Assembly: GCA_024236175.1 (NCBI GenBank)
Contig: JACKKY010000001.1
Coordinates: forward strand, 1,240,001-1,304,000
Direction: 5' to 3'
Source: Novosphingobium sp.
Lineage (GTDB): Bacteria; Pseudomonadota; Alphaproteobacteria; Sphingomonadales; Sphingomonadaceae
DNA length: 64,000 nucleotides
Notes under the pieces: model-generated
What the model was told of the DNA's origin: nothing
Database searches by the model: none
What the model saw: the letters and a program-made list of their open reading frames with translations, nothing else
Shown: piece after piece, positions 24,574 to 32,922 of the stretch
Layout: every line of letters begins with the position of its first letter
Numbering within the stretch: the first letter of the stretch is position 1
Translations under genes and position numbers: made by a program

Positions 24574-27066
24574 TTACTCGCCGAAGCGATACTTGAGGCG
24601 GAAGCCCCACATGCGCGGTTCGTTGATCGGCGCGGAATCGAAGCCGAACGAGTTGTAGAAGCCGCCTGCCGCGACCGGGAACTTCTCATTGGTGACATTG
24701 GTCATGAAGAAGCTGATGTCGAACGGCTGGCCGACGACATCGCGCCAGGTCGCGTTGAGGTTGAGCAGGTCGGTCGCCGGCAGCAGGCCGATAGGCGTGC
24801 CGATATTCCCCTGCTGCTTGTCGGTGTGGACGAAGGTGCCGCCGACCGAAACCTCGCCGATGCTAACCGGCAGCGGCAGCGTGTAGGTCAACGTTGCCTG
24901 AACGCGGTTCCTCGGCGAGTAGGCCAGCGACTTTCCGACCGCAGCGGTCGGCACGACGCAGCACCAGGGCAGGTCGCCCGGCTGCCAGACCCGGTTGTCG
25001 TCCTCGGGTATGCCCGTCAGCGACTTCAGCTTGGTGTTGAGGTAGGTGTAGCCGACTTCGAGCTTCAGGCTGTCGAAGAAGGTGACGGCGGTATCGACCT
25101 CGACGCCGTAGATGCGAGACTTGCCGGCGTTGATGGTGGTCGTGCCGCCGGTGGAAGGCGCGCCGGTCTTGGCGGTCAGTGTCGCCTGGATCTGCTGGTT
25201 GCTGAAATCGTTGTAGAAACCGGTAATGTTGAAATAGCCGGAAACGGCGCCGCGGAAGCTCGCCTTGGCGCCGATTTCATAGGTGTCGACCTTTTCATCG
25301 TCCCAGGTTTCGTAACCGACGAAAGGCGTGTTCACGCCGCCCGCCCGATACCCGCGCGACCACTTGGCAAAGAGCAGGACGTCGGGCGTCGCCTTGTATT
25401 CCAGATCGAGGACCCAGGTCGGCGCGCTCGACTTCGAAGTGAATTCGAGGTCGCATTTGTGGAAATCGTTCAGGTCATCCAGGAACAGCCTGGTTCCAAG
25501 GCCGCCGGGCCCCGGATTGCCGATCGTGTTCGAGCAGAAGGCGGTCGGGACATTGTCCTCGAAGTAGTTGATGCCGATGCTCGACTGGTAGTGCCGCTGC
25601 TCGTCCCAGGTGTAGCGGATGCCGCCGGTTACCGCGAGCGTCTCGGTGAGATCGTAGGTTCCCTGGGCATAGATGCCGTAGGAACGCCAGCGCTGCTGGT
25701 AGAAGGGCCGGCCGAGATTGGCGACCGGAACAAAGCCGACGCCCGGAATATCGAAGCCGAAGCCCTCCTGGCACTGATATGGCGGATTGTCGCAGTTCAG
25801 GAGCAGCGGCACCGTCTGCGAGCTGAAGCCCAGCGGATTGCTGATTTCCATGAAGCCGCCGGTCTGCCAGTCCAGCCGCCCGTGCGAACCGATGATCTGC
25901 AGTTCCTCGGTAAAGCTCGACTGGGCGCCATAGTGGTATCCGTCCGTCGTGTTGATCTGGATCGACCCGAACAGCGGCTGGCCGTCGCCGCGATCCCAGT
26001 AGTCACCGCCGAGCTGGAGGTTGGTATCCTCGGTGAACTCGGAATAGGAGATGATGTTCTTGACCGTGATGTTGTCGCTGGCTTCCCACTTGGTGGTGTT
26101 GATCACCTGCCAGGTGGTGAAGTGGACGCGCGGATCGGTGTGCTGGTTCTCGATGTCCCACCAGCCGTCGCCCCGGGCGTTCTGCCGGTCGATCTGCGCA
26201 CAGCCGTAGGTGCCGCCGAGGAAAGCCAGACCGGACCAGGTCGCGGGATCCCGGTTGCAGGTAAGCACCTTGAAGGTCGTGCCGTTGTTGTCCGAATCCG
26301 TGTAGCTCGCGATCGTGTAGTTCTCGAGCGTCGGCGTCAGTTCGGCGAGAATGCTCAGCCTTGCCGAGATGTAATTGGTGTCGTTGAAATGCCGCGGTCC
26401 GATCGGCGACTTGTTGTTGAGGTAACCCCGCCGCTTCATCCGGTCCACGCCGAGCCTGACCTTGAACGTGTCGGCAAGCGGCACGTTGAGCACGCCCTGC
26501 ATGCGCCACATGTCGTAATTGCCGGCCGAGCCCTCGATATAGCCTTCCAGCCTGTCGGTCGGCCGGTTCGGCACCAGCAGCACGGCGCCGCCGGTGGTGT
26601 TGCGGCCGAAGAGCGTGCCTTGCGGGCCCTTGAGCACCTGCACGTTCTGCAGGTCGAACAGGTTGCCGACGGTCACGCCGCTGCCGGCAGTAGTGGTGGA
26701 GGAACCGCGAGGACCGACGACGTCGGCGAAATAGACGCCCACCGACGGCGCGGTCGCAAAGTCCTGGACGAAGCCGCGGATCGCGAAGGACGCCTTTTCC
26801 GGACCGTAGCGCGTGTTCACCGAGAGCGAAGGCGTATAGGTGGCCAGATCGGCCGCATTGACGATGTTGCGTGCCGTGATCGCTTCCTGGTCATAGACCG
26901 TGATCGAGATCGGCACGTCCTGCAGCCGTTCCTCGACGCGCCGCGCCGTCACGATAATCGCCCCGTCGTCGACAGCCGAGGCTTCCTGCGCATAGGCAGG
27001 CGTCGTCAGCACGACTCCGATGGCTGTGGTGGCGAGTGTCAGTGTCCTGATAACGCTCTTGCTCAT
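24574..27066 (-). CDS. TonB-dependent outer-membrane receptor
   Basis: This 830-residue receptor has a signal peptide ending TTPAYAQ, a TonB box-like IIVTARRVEERLQDVP and a plug domain with ITVYDQEAITARN, VLKGPQGTLFGRNTTGGAV. A 22-strand-type barrel follows and ends MWGFRLKYRFGE, the usual aromatic-rich terminal strand. This is the receptor type expanded in sphingomonads for uptake of siderophores, oligosaccharides and aromatic compounds. Its position beside the hydantoinase-type catabolic operon suggests it imports that operon's substrate (inference). The ATG at 27066 has GGAGAGGGG upstream. Confidence 0.93.
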   Translation of the reverse strand: MSKSVIRTLTLATTAIGVVLTTPAYAQEASAVDDGAIIVTARRVEERLQDVPISITVYDQEAITARNIVNAADLATYTPSLSVNTRYGPEKASFAIRGFVQDFATAPSVGVYFADVVGPRGSSTTTAGSGVTVGNLFDLQNVQVLKGPQGTLFGRNTTGGAVLLVPNRPTDRLEGYIEGSAGNYDMWRMQGVLNVPLADTFKVRLGVDRMKRRGYLNNKSPIGPRHFNDTNYISARLSILAELTPTLENYTIASYTDSDNNGTTFKVLTCNRDPATWSGLAFLGGTYGCAQIDRQNARGDGWWDIENQHTDPRVHFTTWQVINTTKWEASDNITVKNIISYSEFTEDTNLQLGGDYWDRGDGQPLFGSIQINTTDGYHYGAQSSFTEELQIIGSHGRLDWQTGGFMEISNPLGFSSQTVPLLLNCDNPPYQCQEGFGFDIPGVGFVPVANLGRPFYQQRWRSYGIYAQGTYDLTETLAVTGGIRYTWDEQRHYQSSIGINYFEDNVPTAFCSNTIGNPGPGGLGTRLFLDDLNDFHKCDLEFTSKSSAPTWVLDLEYKATPDVLLFAKWSRGYRAGGVNTPFVGYETWDDEKVDTYEIGAKASFRGAVSGYFNITGFYNDFSNQQIQATLTAKTGAPSTGGTTTINAGKSRIYGVEVDTAVTFFDSLKLEVGYTYLNTKLKSLTGIPEDDNRVWQPGDLPWCCVVPTAAVGKSLAYSPRNRVQATLTYTLPLPVSIGEVSVGGTFVHTDKQQGNIGTPIGLLPATDLLNLNATWRDVVGQPFDISFFMTNVTNEKFPVAAGGFYNSFGFDSAPINEPRMWGFRLKYRFGE

Positions 27067-27532
27067 GTTCCCCTCTCCAGTCGGTTATCTATTGGTCGCA
27101 TCGCGAGATGCGCGCATTCCCAGGTGCAACCGAAGCCCTGTCAGCCCTGCAAAACCCGCACCGGGCTTGATCATCGCACGGAACCGGACCGCCCAGACCG
27201 TTCAATCGGCTAGGCATCCGGCCACTGCAATCGCAAAGCTGGCAATCATCCCCGGGCCAGTTTCCTCCCATTCTGCCCCTACCTGGCAAAGCCGCGTGTC
27301 CGCTCGCCGGCGGATCTGGTCTAACCTGCGAAAAAACAAGCTCTCATCGCCCAACACGCTTGTCAATTGCGAATGATCGCATTCATTCTGCAAGAACGCC
27401 AAGGTTCGGGCAAACCACTGATACAAAACGAAACGCCGGCGTTTGTGCTGCGAGATGAAATGAGGCATGGCTATTGCGCTAGGCACAACGCCGCGCCTGC
27501 TTCAGGTTTCGGCATCGAGGGAAGGGAACGCC
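27067..27532. other. Intergenic control region (466 bases) between receptor and VOC genes
   Basis: No convincing gene is visible. Close to the receptor start lies an inverted repeat GCATC-GCGA-GATGC (27098-27111). Further right, nested repeats overlap at 27369-27384 (GCGA-ATGA-TCGC and GAATG-ATCG-CATTC) in an AT-richer stretch. Both are candidate operator sites for the divergent genes. An ATG at 27467 opens in frame with the VOC gene but has a poorly spaced ribosome-binding site. Confidence 0.4.
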
Positions 27533-28093
27533 ATGACTTCCGGCTTCGGAGAAATTCGCCAGCTTGGGCATATCGTCACCGATATGGACAGGGCGCTGGA
27601 GTTATGGACGCAGCGACTTGAAGTCGGGCCGTTCTTCCTGATGCCAGAAGTCGTTTTTGAGAACTATTCCTATCGCGGCCGGGAAATGGCGTCGCCCCAT
27701 ATCGCGATCGCAATCGCCTTCAGCGGTGGCGTCCAGATCGAACTGATCGAGCAGCTCGACGATACGCCGAGCACCTACATCGAGTTCCTGTCCGCCGGAC
27801 GCTCCGGGCTGCATCACTACAGCACCTGGTTCTCCGATCGCAAGGAATACGAGCGGACCCGGTCCTGGGCGCTCGCATCGAATTTCGGGCTGGTTTCGGA
27901 ATGCCGCCCGGAAGACACGTCCCGCCTTGCCTATTTCGAAACCGGAAACCCGAGCGCCCCCCTGTTCGAACTGTCGGAAGCACTGGTGCCCGGCGTCGCC
28001 GAGATGATGGAGCTCGTCGAACGGACATGCCGGGAATGGGACGGCAAGGACCCGGTCAGGAGCCCGCCGGGACGCGAGACCGTGCCGGCCTGA
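27533..28093 (+). CDS. VOC/glyoxalase-fold protein
   Basis: This 186-residue protein has the vicinal-oxygen-chelate layout: FGEIRQLGHIVTDMDRALELW at the N-terminus (first metal histidine), VQIELIEQLDD, GRSGLHHYSTWF (second histidine) and PSAPLFELSEALVP with a C-terminal glutamate. The family includes glyoxalases, extradiol dioxygenases and methylmalonyl-CoA epimerase; none can be chosen from sequence alone. I use the ATG at 27533, which follows AAGGGAACG, rather than the ATG 22 codons earlier. It is divergent from the receptor and may serve the same catabolic pathway. Confidence 0.75.
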   Translation: MTSGFGEIRQLGHIVTDMDRALELWTQRLEVGPFFLMPEVVFENYSYRGREMASPHIAIAIAFSGGVQIELIEQLDDTPSTYIEFLSAGRSGLHHYSTWFSDRKEYERTRSWALASNFGLVSECRPEDTSRLAYFETGNPSAPLFELSEALVPGVAEMMELVERTCREWDGKDPVRSPPGRETVPA

Positions 28094-28112
28094 AAACGGC
28101 GGTCGACCGGCT

Positions 28113-28847
28113 CTACATCCGGGAGAGCGAGAGGTGCGCCGCCAGCAGTTCCACCTGCGCGGTACAGCCTTTCTCGATCAGCGCCAGCGCCAGCGCCTCC
28201 TCGTCGGAAGGCGGATCGGGCAGCAGCACGAAAGTCAGCTCGCCGGGTTCGTCGTCGCCTTTGCCGGCGATCCGGTAGGTCGCCCCGTCGGTGACGGGCG
28301 CCTGCGCGGTATCCCAGGGCGCCAGAGCCGCGCCCTTGCCGAACGACAAGGTCATCTCTCCGCCGTCGGCCCGGGCGATACGGTATTGCGCAGACTTGTC
28401 CGGATCGGCCCGCCACAGGGTGAGACCGTCCGGGTCGGCAACGCATTTGGTGCCGGGGCGGGCGAAATCGACATACCACAGGTTCGGGCTCAGCGGCTTG
28501 CCGTCTTCCCCGGTACGCACGGCGCCGACCGTAACCCGGCTCGAGGATTTCTGGCGGGTAAGGATCGCGAAGGCCGGGTTGGAGATGGGCCTGCCCGGCT
28601 TGCTGACGCTGAACCGGCCCGGCCCGCGCAGGACCCGGGTGCCGCGCTTGTCCAGCACGGTCACGCTGTCGCCCTTCTGCAGGGTGATGCGGCCGTCCTC
28701 GCTGAGCTTTTTGCCTGCCGGGAACTGCCTGGCGGAAGGGCCGCTTGATGCGACGACGATTGCCGCCATGGCCATTCCGGGGAGCAGGGCGGCCGCCACG
28801 GCAAGCAGCCGACCGAACCGTTTCGCAGCAGTGCTAACCCAGGACAT
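28113..28847 (-). CDS. Exported FecR-like protein, partner of the cyclase
   Basis: This 244-residue protein has a clear signal peptide (LLAVAAALLPGMAMA). A central stretch DGRITLQKGDSVTVLDKRGTRVLRGPGRFSV resembles the FecR / FecR-like beta domain found in periplasmic sensory proteins. The rest has no family I recognise; it contains two cysteines and an acidic C-terminal helix (DPPSDEEALALALIEKG). Its start overlaps the end of the cyclase gene by 14 bases, so the two are co-translated. It may be the periplasmic sensor or ligand for the cyclase CHASE2 domain (inference). The ATG at 28847 is chosen with GGAGAG upstream. Confidence 0.65.
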   Translation of the reverse strand: MSWVSTAAKRFGRLLAVAAALLPGMAMAAIVVASSGPSARQFPAGKKLSEDGRITLQKGDSVTVLDKRGTRVLRGPGRFSVSKPGRPISNPAFAILTRQKSSSRVTVGAVRTGEDGKPLSPNLWYVDFARPGTKCVADPDGLTLWRADPDKSAQYRIARADGGEMTLSFGKGAALAPWDTAQAPVTDGATYRIAGKGDDEPGELTFVLLPDPPSDEEALALALIEKGCTAQVELLAAHLSLSRM

Positions 28848-30858
28848 AGGCGTCGTTCTCTCCAAGATTGCGAATCCGCATTAGCAGGTTTTGCAGCGCT
28901 TCGTCAGAGGCGTGCTTCGCGGCCAGGGCCTCGACGATGGCGATCGCACGTTCGCGTTCACCATCGAGCAGGGTCATGGCCCGGGCGAGGTCCTCGCGGT
29001 CGCTTTCGGGAAAATCGGGCGCGGGCTCGAACAGGTCGACCGGCTGGGCCCTTCCGCGCAGCACGACGCGGCCCATTTGCCGCCACCAGTCGAGCCCGGA
29101 TTGCTCGGCGAACTCGCGGCTTGCCATGACGCTGGAACACAGTGCCTTGTTGGCCGATTCCAGCCGCGCGGCGGTGTTCATCGCATCGCCCAGCGCGGTG
29201 TACTGGATGCGTCCCTCGCCGCCGAAATTGCCCACCACCGCTTCGCCGTAGTGCAGGCCGACCCGGGTCTTGCCGACCGGCGGCAGTCCGGGGCCCACGC
29301 TGCGCCGGAACTCCTCGCCCGCCTGCCACAGCGCATAACCCGCCTGCGCCGCCTTGAGCGCGTCGTCCTCGCGGGCGATCGGCGCTCCCCAGAAGGCGAC
29401 CACGGCATCGCCGACATATTTGTCGATCACCCCGCCGTGATCGAGCACGACCTGGCTGAGCCGGTCAAGATAGTCGTTGAGCAGGGTGGCGATGGCTTCC
29501 GGCTCGAGCTGGCTTGAAAGCTTGGTGAAGCCTTCCAGATCGCTGAACAGGATGAACAGCTTCTTCTTGCTGCCGCGCAGCGCCAGCCGCTCCGGATAGT
29601 CGATGATTTCCTGGGCGATGTCTTTCGGCAGGTATTTGCCGAGCGCCGACTGGGCGAAGCGGCGCTCCACCGCTCCCGAAGCGCGCGCGGCCGAGGACAC
29701 CGCCATGAAGGCGACGATCCAGCCGAGCGCGAGCCCCGCCGCCGGCATGCCGAGCGTGTCCATGCCGCGGGCCTGCGCGAGGAAGGGAATGCCGGCGATC
29801 GCCAGCAGCTCGATGGCAAGGAACGGCAGGACCTTGAGGATCTTCGCCTCGGCCAGGCTCGTCACCGCCGCGGCCAGCACCACCAGCGCGGCAATCGCCC
29901 AGAGCTGCCACCCGGCGAAACGGGGAAGCTTGGCCCCGTCCAGCATCTGCGCCAGCATCGTCGCGTGGACATTGATCCCGGGGACGGTCTGCCCGGTGAT
30001 CGCCGTGAACGGCGTCTCCTTGCGATCGAAATCGACGATATTGCCGCCGATCAGCACATATTTGCCGCGAAGCTGCCCTCCCACCACCGCCGCGAGTTCG
30101 GGATCGGCGAACAGATCAATGCGCAGCTCGGAATAGACCGGCGCCCCTTCCTCGGCGGGCAGGCGGAAACGCAAGGCGCCGTCATGGCCCGCAAAACCGG
30201 CTTCCATGCCGGGATCGCCGAGAGCGATCATCGCCCGGCTCATCAGCGGCGGCAGGTTCTCCGGATGCTCCGGCCAGCTGCGCGCCACGCCATGGGCATA
30301 GTCGAGCCTGATGCTCCCGGCGCGCGCATTGCTTCCCTCCAGCCGCTCGACGAAGTCGTCGAGAAACTGCTCCTGCTCGTACTTGATGTGCTCGCCGGTT
30401 TCGGCGGTGTCGGCATAGGCGACGAACGTCGGCGTTTTCATGCCGCGCAGGACCGAGAGCAGCTCCTCGTCCTCGTCCTGCGGCTGGTCGAAGAGGATAT
30501 CGACGCCGATCGCCTTCGCCCCCATCGCGTCGATATTGGCGAGAGCCTGCGCCAGCAGGCCGCGATCGAGCGGAGAGCGCTTGCGCGCCGCGATCAGCGT
30601 CTGGTCGTCGTAGATCACGATCTGGATGCGCTGGTCCTGCTCCACGCGCGGCGCGCTGACGAAGGCGCGCAGGTCGTAGAGCGCCCGCTCGGCATCGCCG
30701 ACAACGGGAAGCTGCCAGCTCAGCCGGGCGACGATCAGGGCAATCGCGAGCAGGGCCAGCGTCGCCGCCAGGCGCCTCGGCCCGGCCGCGCGGACATTGC
30801 GCCAGCCCCTGCCGAGCAGGCCGCGCAAGGCGGCGCCCCGGGCCGTACCCGCGGTCAT
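28834..30858 (-). CDS. CHASE2-domain adenylate/guanylate cyclase
   Basis: This 674-residue membrane protein has one N-terminal membrane segment (LAATLALLAIALIVA), an extracytoplasmic CHASE2 domain (IYDDQTLIAARKRSPLDRGLLAQ, GAKAIGVDILFDQP, ITGQTVPGINVHATMLAQML), three further membrane segments (about residues 335-420) and a C-terminal class III nucleotide cyclase domain. The cyclase keeps the metal-binding aspartates in FSDLEGFTKL and KYVGDAVVAFWGAP, and the TALGDAMNTAARLES motif with the transition-state Asn and Arg. This looks catalytically complete; bacterial enzymes of this kind usually make cAMP. CHASE2 senses an unknown periplasmic signal. The gene is divergent from the caspase-like gene. 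The start at 30858 is likely but has a weak ribosome-binding site. Confidence 0.88.
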   Translation of the reverse strand: MTAGTARGAALRGLLGRGWRNVRAAGPRRLAATLALLAIALIVARLSWQLPVVGDAERALYDLRAFVSAPRVEQDQRIQIVIYDDQTLIAARKRSPLDRGLLAQALANIDAMGAKAIGVDILFDQPQDEDEELLSVLRGMKTPTFVAYADTAETGEHIKYEQEQFLDDFVERLEGSNARAGSIRLDYAHGVARSWPEHPENLPPLMSRAMIALGDPGMEAGFAGHDGALRFRLPAEEGAPVYSELRIDLFADPELAAVVGGQLRGKYVLIGGNIVDFDRKETPFTAITGQTVPGINVHATMLAQMLDGAKLPRFAGWQLWAIAALVVLAAAVTSLAEAKILKVLPFLAIELLAIAGIPFLAQARGMDTLGMPAAGLALGWIVAFMAVSSAARASGAVERRFAQSALGKYLPKDIAQEIIDYPERLALRGSKKKLFILFSDLEGFTKLSSQLEPEAIATLLNDYLDRLSQVVLDHGGVIDKYVGDAVVAFWGAPIAREDDALKAAQAGYALWQAGEEFRRSVGPGLPPVGKTRVGLHYGEAVVGNFGGEGRIQYTALGDAMNTAARLESANKALCSSVMASREFAEQSGLDWWRQMGRVVLRGRAQPVDLFEPAPDFPESDREDLARAMTLLDGERERAIAIVEALAAKHASDEALQNLLMRIRNLGENDAYVLG

Positions 30859-31071
30859 GCGGACAGCATCCGTGATGCAACCGCCCCGGCATCCAGCGGC
30901 AGGCGCGTTCCCCTGTTCATCCGCCCTGCATAGATTGGCAGGCCGGCAATCGTCCATGCCTGCGGCGAACTTCCTGCGATTGCCCCTTGCGGCAGGGGCG
31001 TGCGATGTTGCATTCTGACAGCGGCCATCGGGCCGGGCGCACGTGTTTTTTGGCGGACGGGGGAGAAAGCA
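30859..31071. promoter_or_regulatory. Divergent control region between cyclase and caspase-like genes
   Basis: The 213-base gap separates two outward operons. It contains a strong hairpin/dyad GCCCCT-TGCGGC-AGGGGC at 30982-30999. I see no clear -35/-10 pair. The GTG start of the caspase-like gene has a GGGGGAG ribosome-binding site at its right end. Confidence 0.35.
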
Positions 31072-32889
31072 GTGGGAGTATCGTGGCTCCGTCACCGTGC
31101 CTGCCCGCGGGCACTTGCCGCAGGCACACTCGCTCTCGGCCTTGCGTTTGCCGGCAGCCAGCCCGCTTCCGCCAGGAACGCGGACGACCTGCTGGTGGTG
31201 GATTGCCTGCTGCCCGGCAAGATCCAGCGGCTTGGCACCGGCGCGACCTATGTGAAAGGACGCAAGCCGATCAAGACGACCGCCGGCGACTGCCGCAGGC
31301 GCGGCGGTGAATATACCGAAGCGGAAGGCGGCTCCTACGCAGCGCTGATGAAGATGTGGCTGCCGCTCGCCAAGCAGGGCGACCCCGAAGCGCAGACCAC
31401 GCTCGGCGAAATCTTCGAGAAGGGTACCGGGGGACCGGCGCAGCCCGACCTTGCCGTGCAATGGTACACGCTCGCCGCCGACCAGGGCTATTCGCGCGCG
31501 CAGGTCAATCTCGGCTCGCTTTACGAGCGCGGCTTCGGCGTGCCGAAGAACCCCCGCAAGGCGATGGAGCTCTATCGCCGCGCCTCGGGCCTGGAAGGCG
31601 CGAGCCTGGATTTCACGCCCGCCCCTCCCGCCCCGTCGAACGCGGAACTCGCCAAGCTGCGCAAGGAACGCGATGCGCTGGAGAAGCAGCTGGCGGCGGA
31701 ACGGAGCCGGCGCGAACAGCTCGAAGCCGAGCTCAACGCCGTCGGCACCAGGCTGAACGGCGAGCGCAGCTCGCTCGAACAGCAGGAAAGCGAGCTGGAG
31801 CAGGCCCGCAGCCGGCTCGCCGCGCAGACCAAGGCGCTGGAGAAGCAGCGCAAGCAGGCCGCGAAGGCGAGCGGGGACCAGCAGGCCGCCGCCGCACAGG
31901 AAGTCGCCCGGCTACAGCGCCAGCTCGACGACCAGCGCAAGGCCGTCGCCCAGCGCGATTCCCAGCTCCAGTCGCTGCAGAAATCGGTGGCGCAGCTCGA
32001 ATCCCAGTCGAACCAGTTGCAGGCGAAGCTCGCACAGAGCGAACAGCAGCGCGCCCAGCTGGCAGCGGCCACGTCAGGCGGCTCGCAATTGCGCAAGTCG
32101 TCCGGTGGAACGCTCGAGGCCGCGCCGCCCCCGCCGCCCCAAGTCAATTTCGGCCGCTATCACGCGCTGGTGATCGGCAACAACAATTTCCGCTTCATTC
32201 CCAAGCTGCGCACGGCCGTGGGCGACGCCCAGGCGGTGGCCGGCATCCTGCGCGACCAGTACGGCTTCAAGGTCACGGTCCTGCTGAACGCCGATCGCTA
32301 CCAGTTGCTGTCCGCGCTCAACCAGATGCGCGAGAAGCTGACGCCCGAAGACAACCTGCTGATCTATTACGCCGGCCATGGCGAGCTCGACCGGGTCAAC
32401 AGCCGCGGATACTGGCTGCCGGTCGACGCAGAATCGGATTCCACCGCCAACTGGATCCCCGCCTATCAGGTCACCGACATCCTCAACGCGATGTCGGCAA
32501 AGCAGGTCATGCTGGTGGCGGACTCCTGCTATTCGGGGATGCTGACGCGCTCGGCCATCGCCCGGCTCGATACCGGCATGACCAACCAGGACCGCAACCG
32601 CTGGTTCCAGGCCATGGCGACCAAGCACGCGCGGGTCGTGCTGACGTCCGGCGGCGTGCAGCCGGTGCTCGACGGCGGAGGCGGACGGCATTCGGTGTTC
32701 GCCGCCGCCTTCATCGATTCGCTCAAGGAAAACAGCGACGTGCTGGAAGGCCAGAAGCTGGCCCAGGACGTCACCAAGCGCGTGGCGATTTCATCGGCGG
32801 CTGCCGATATCGAACAGGTGCCGGAATATGCGCCGATCCGTTTCGCGGGACACGAGGCAGGGGATTTCTTCTTCGTGCCGAGGCGCTAG
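31072..32889 (+). CDS. Exported caspase-like (peptidase C14) protein with Sel1 repeats and coiled coil
   Basis: This 605-residue protein starts at a GTG with GGGGGAG upstream. It has a signal peptide ending QPASA, then two Sel1/TPR-like repeats (AQTTLGEIFEKGTGG, AQVNLGSLYERGFGVPKN; about residues 95-180), a long charged coiled coil (about 200-345, rich in E, Q, R, K, L), a proline linker PPPPPP-like segment and a C-terminal caspase-fold protease. The catalytic pair is visible as His436 in YYAGHGE and Cys486 in ADSCYSG. The protease should therefore be active in the periplasm or cell envelope. It forms an operon with the beta-barrel gene 33 bases downstream and is divergent from the cyclase pair. 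Confidence 0.88.
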   Translation: MGVSWLRHRACPRALAAGTLALGLAFAGSQPASARNADDLLVVDCLLPGKIQRLGTGATYVKGRKPIKTTAGDCRRRGGEYTEAEGGSYAALMKMWLPLAKQGDPEAQTTLGEIFEKGTGGPAQPDLAVQWYTLAADQGYSRAQVNLGSLYERGFGVPKNPRKAMELYRRASGLEGASLDFTPAPPAPSNAELAKLRKERDALEKQLAAERSRREQLEAELNAVGTRLNGERSSLEQQESELEQARSRLAAQTKALEKQRKQAAKASGDQQAAAAQEVARLQRQLDDQRKAVAQRDSQLQSLQKSVAQLESQSNQLQAKLAQSEQQRAQLAAATSGGSQLRKSSGGTLEAAPPPPPQVNFGRYHALVIGNNNFRFIPKLRTAVGDAQAVAGILRDQYGFKVTVLLNADRYQLLSALNQMREKLTPEDNLLIYYAGHGELDRVNSRGYWLPVDAESDSTANWIPAYQVTDILNAMSAKQVMLVADSCYSGMLTRSAIARLDTGMTNQDRNRWFQAMATKHARVVLTSGGVQPVLDGGGGRHSVFAAAFIDSLKENSDVLEGQKLAQDVTKRVAISSAAADIEQVPEYAPIRFAGHEAGDFFFVPRR

Positions 32890-32922
32890 AGGGTTCACGG
32901 GATTCAACAGGGGAAACAGCCA

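Noticed and set aside
24526..27213. 895-codon open frame on the plus strand
   Set aside because: It lies antisense to the whole TonB-dependent receptor. Its translation is low-complexity and rich in Arg, Gly and Val, as expected from a GC-rich shadow frame.
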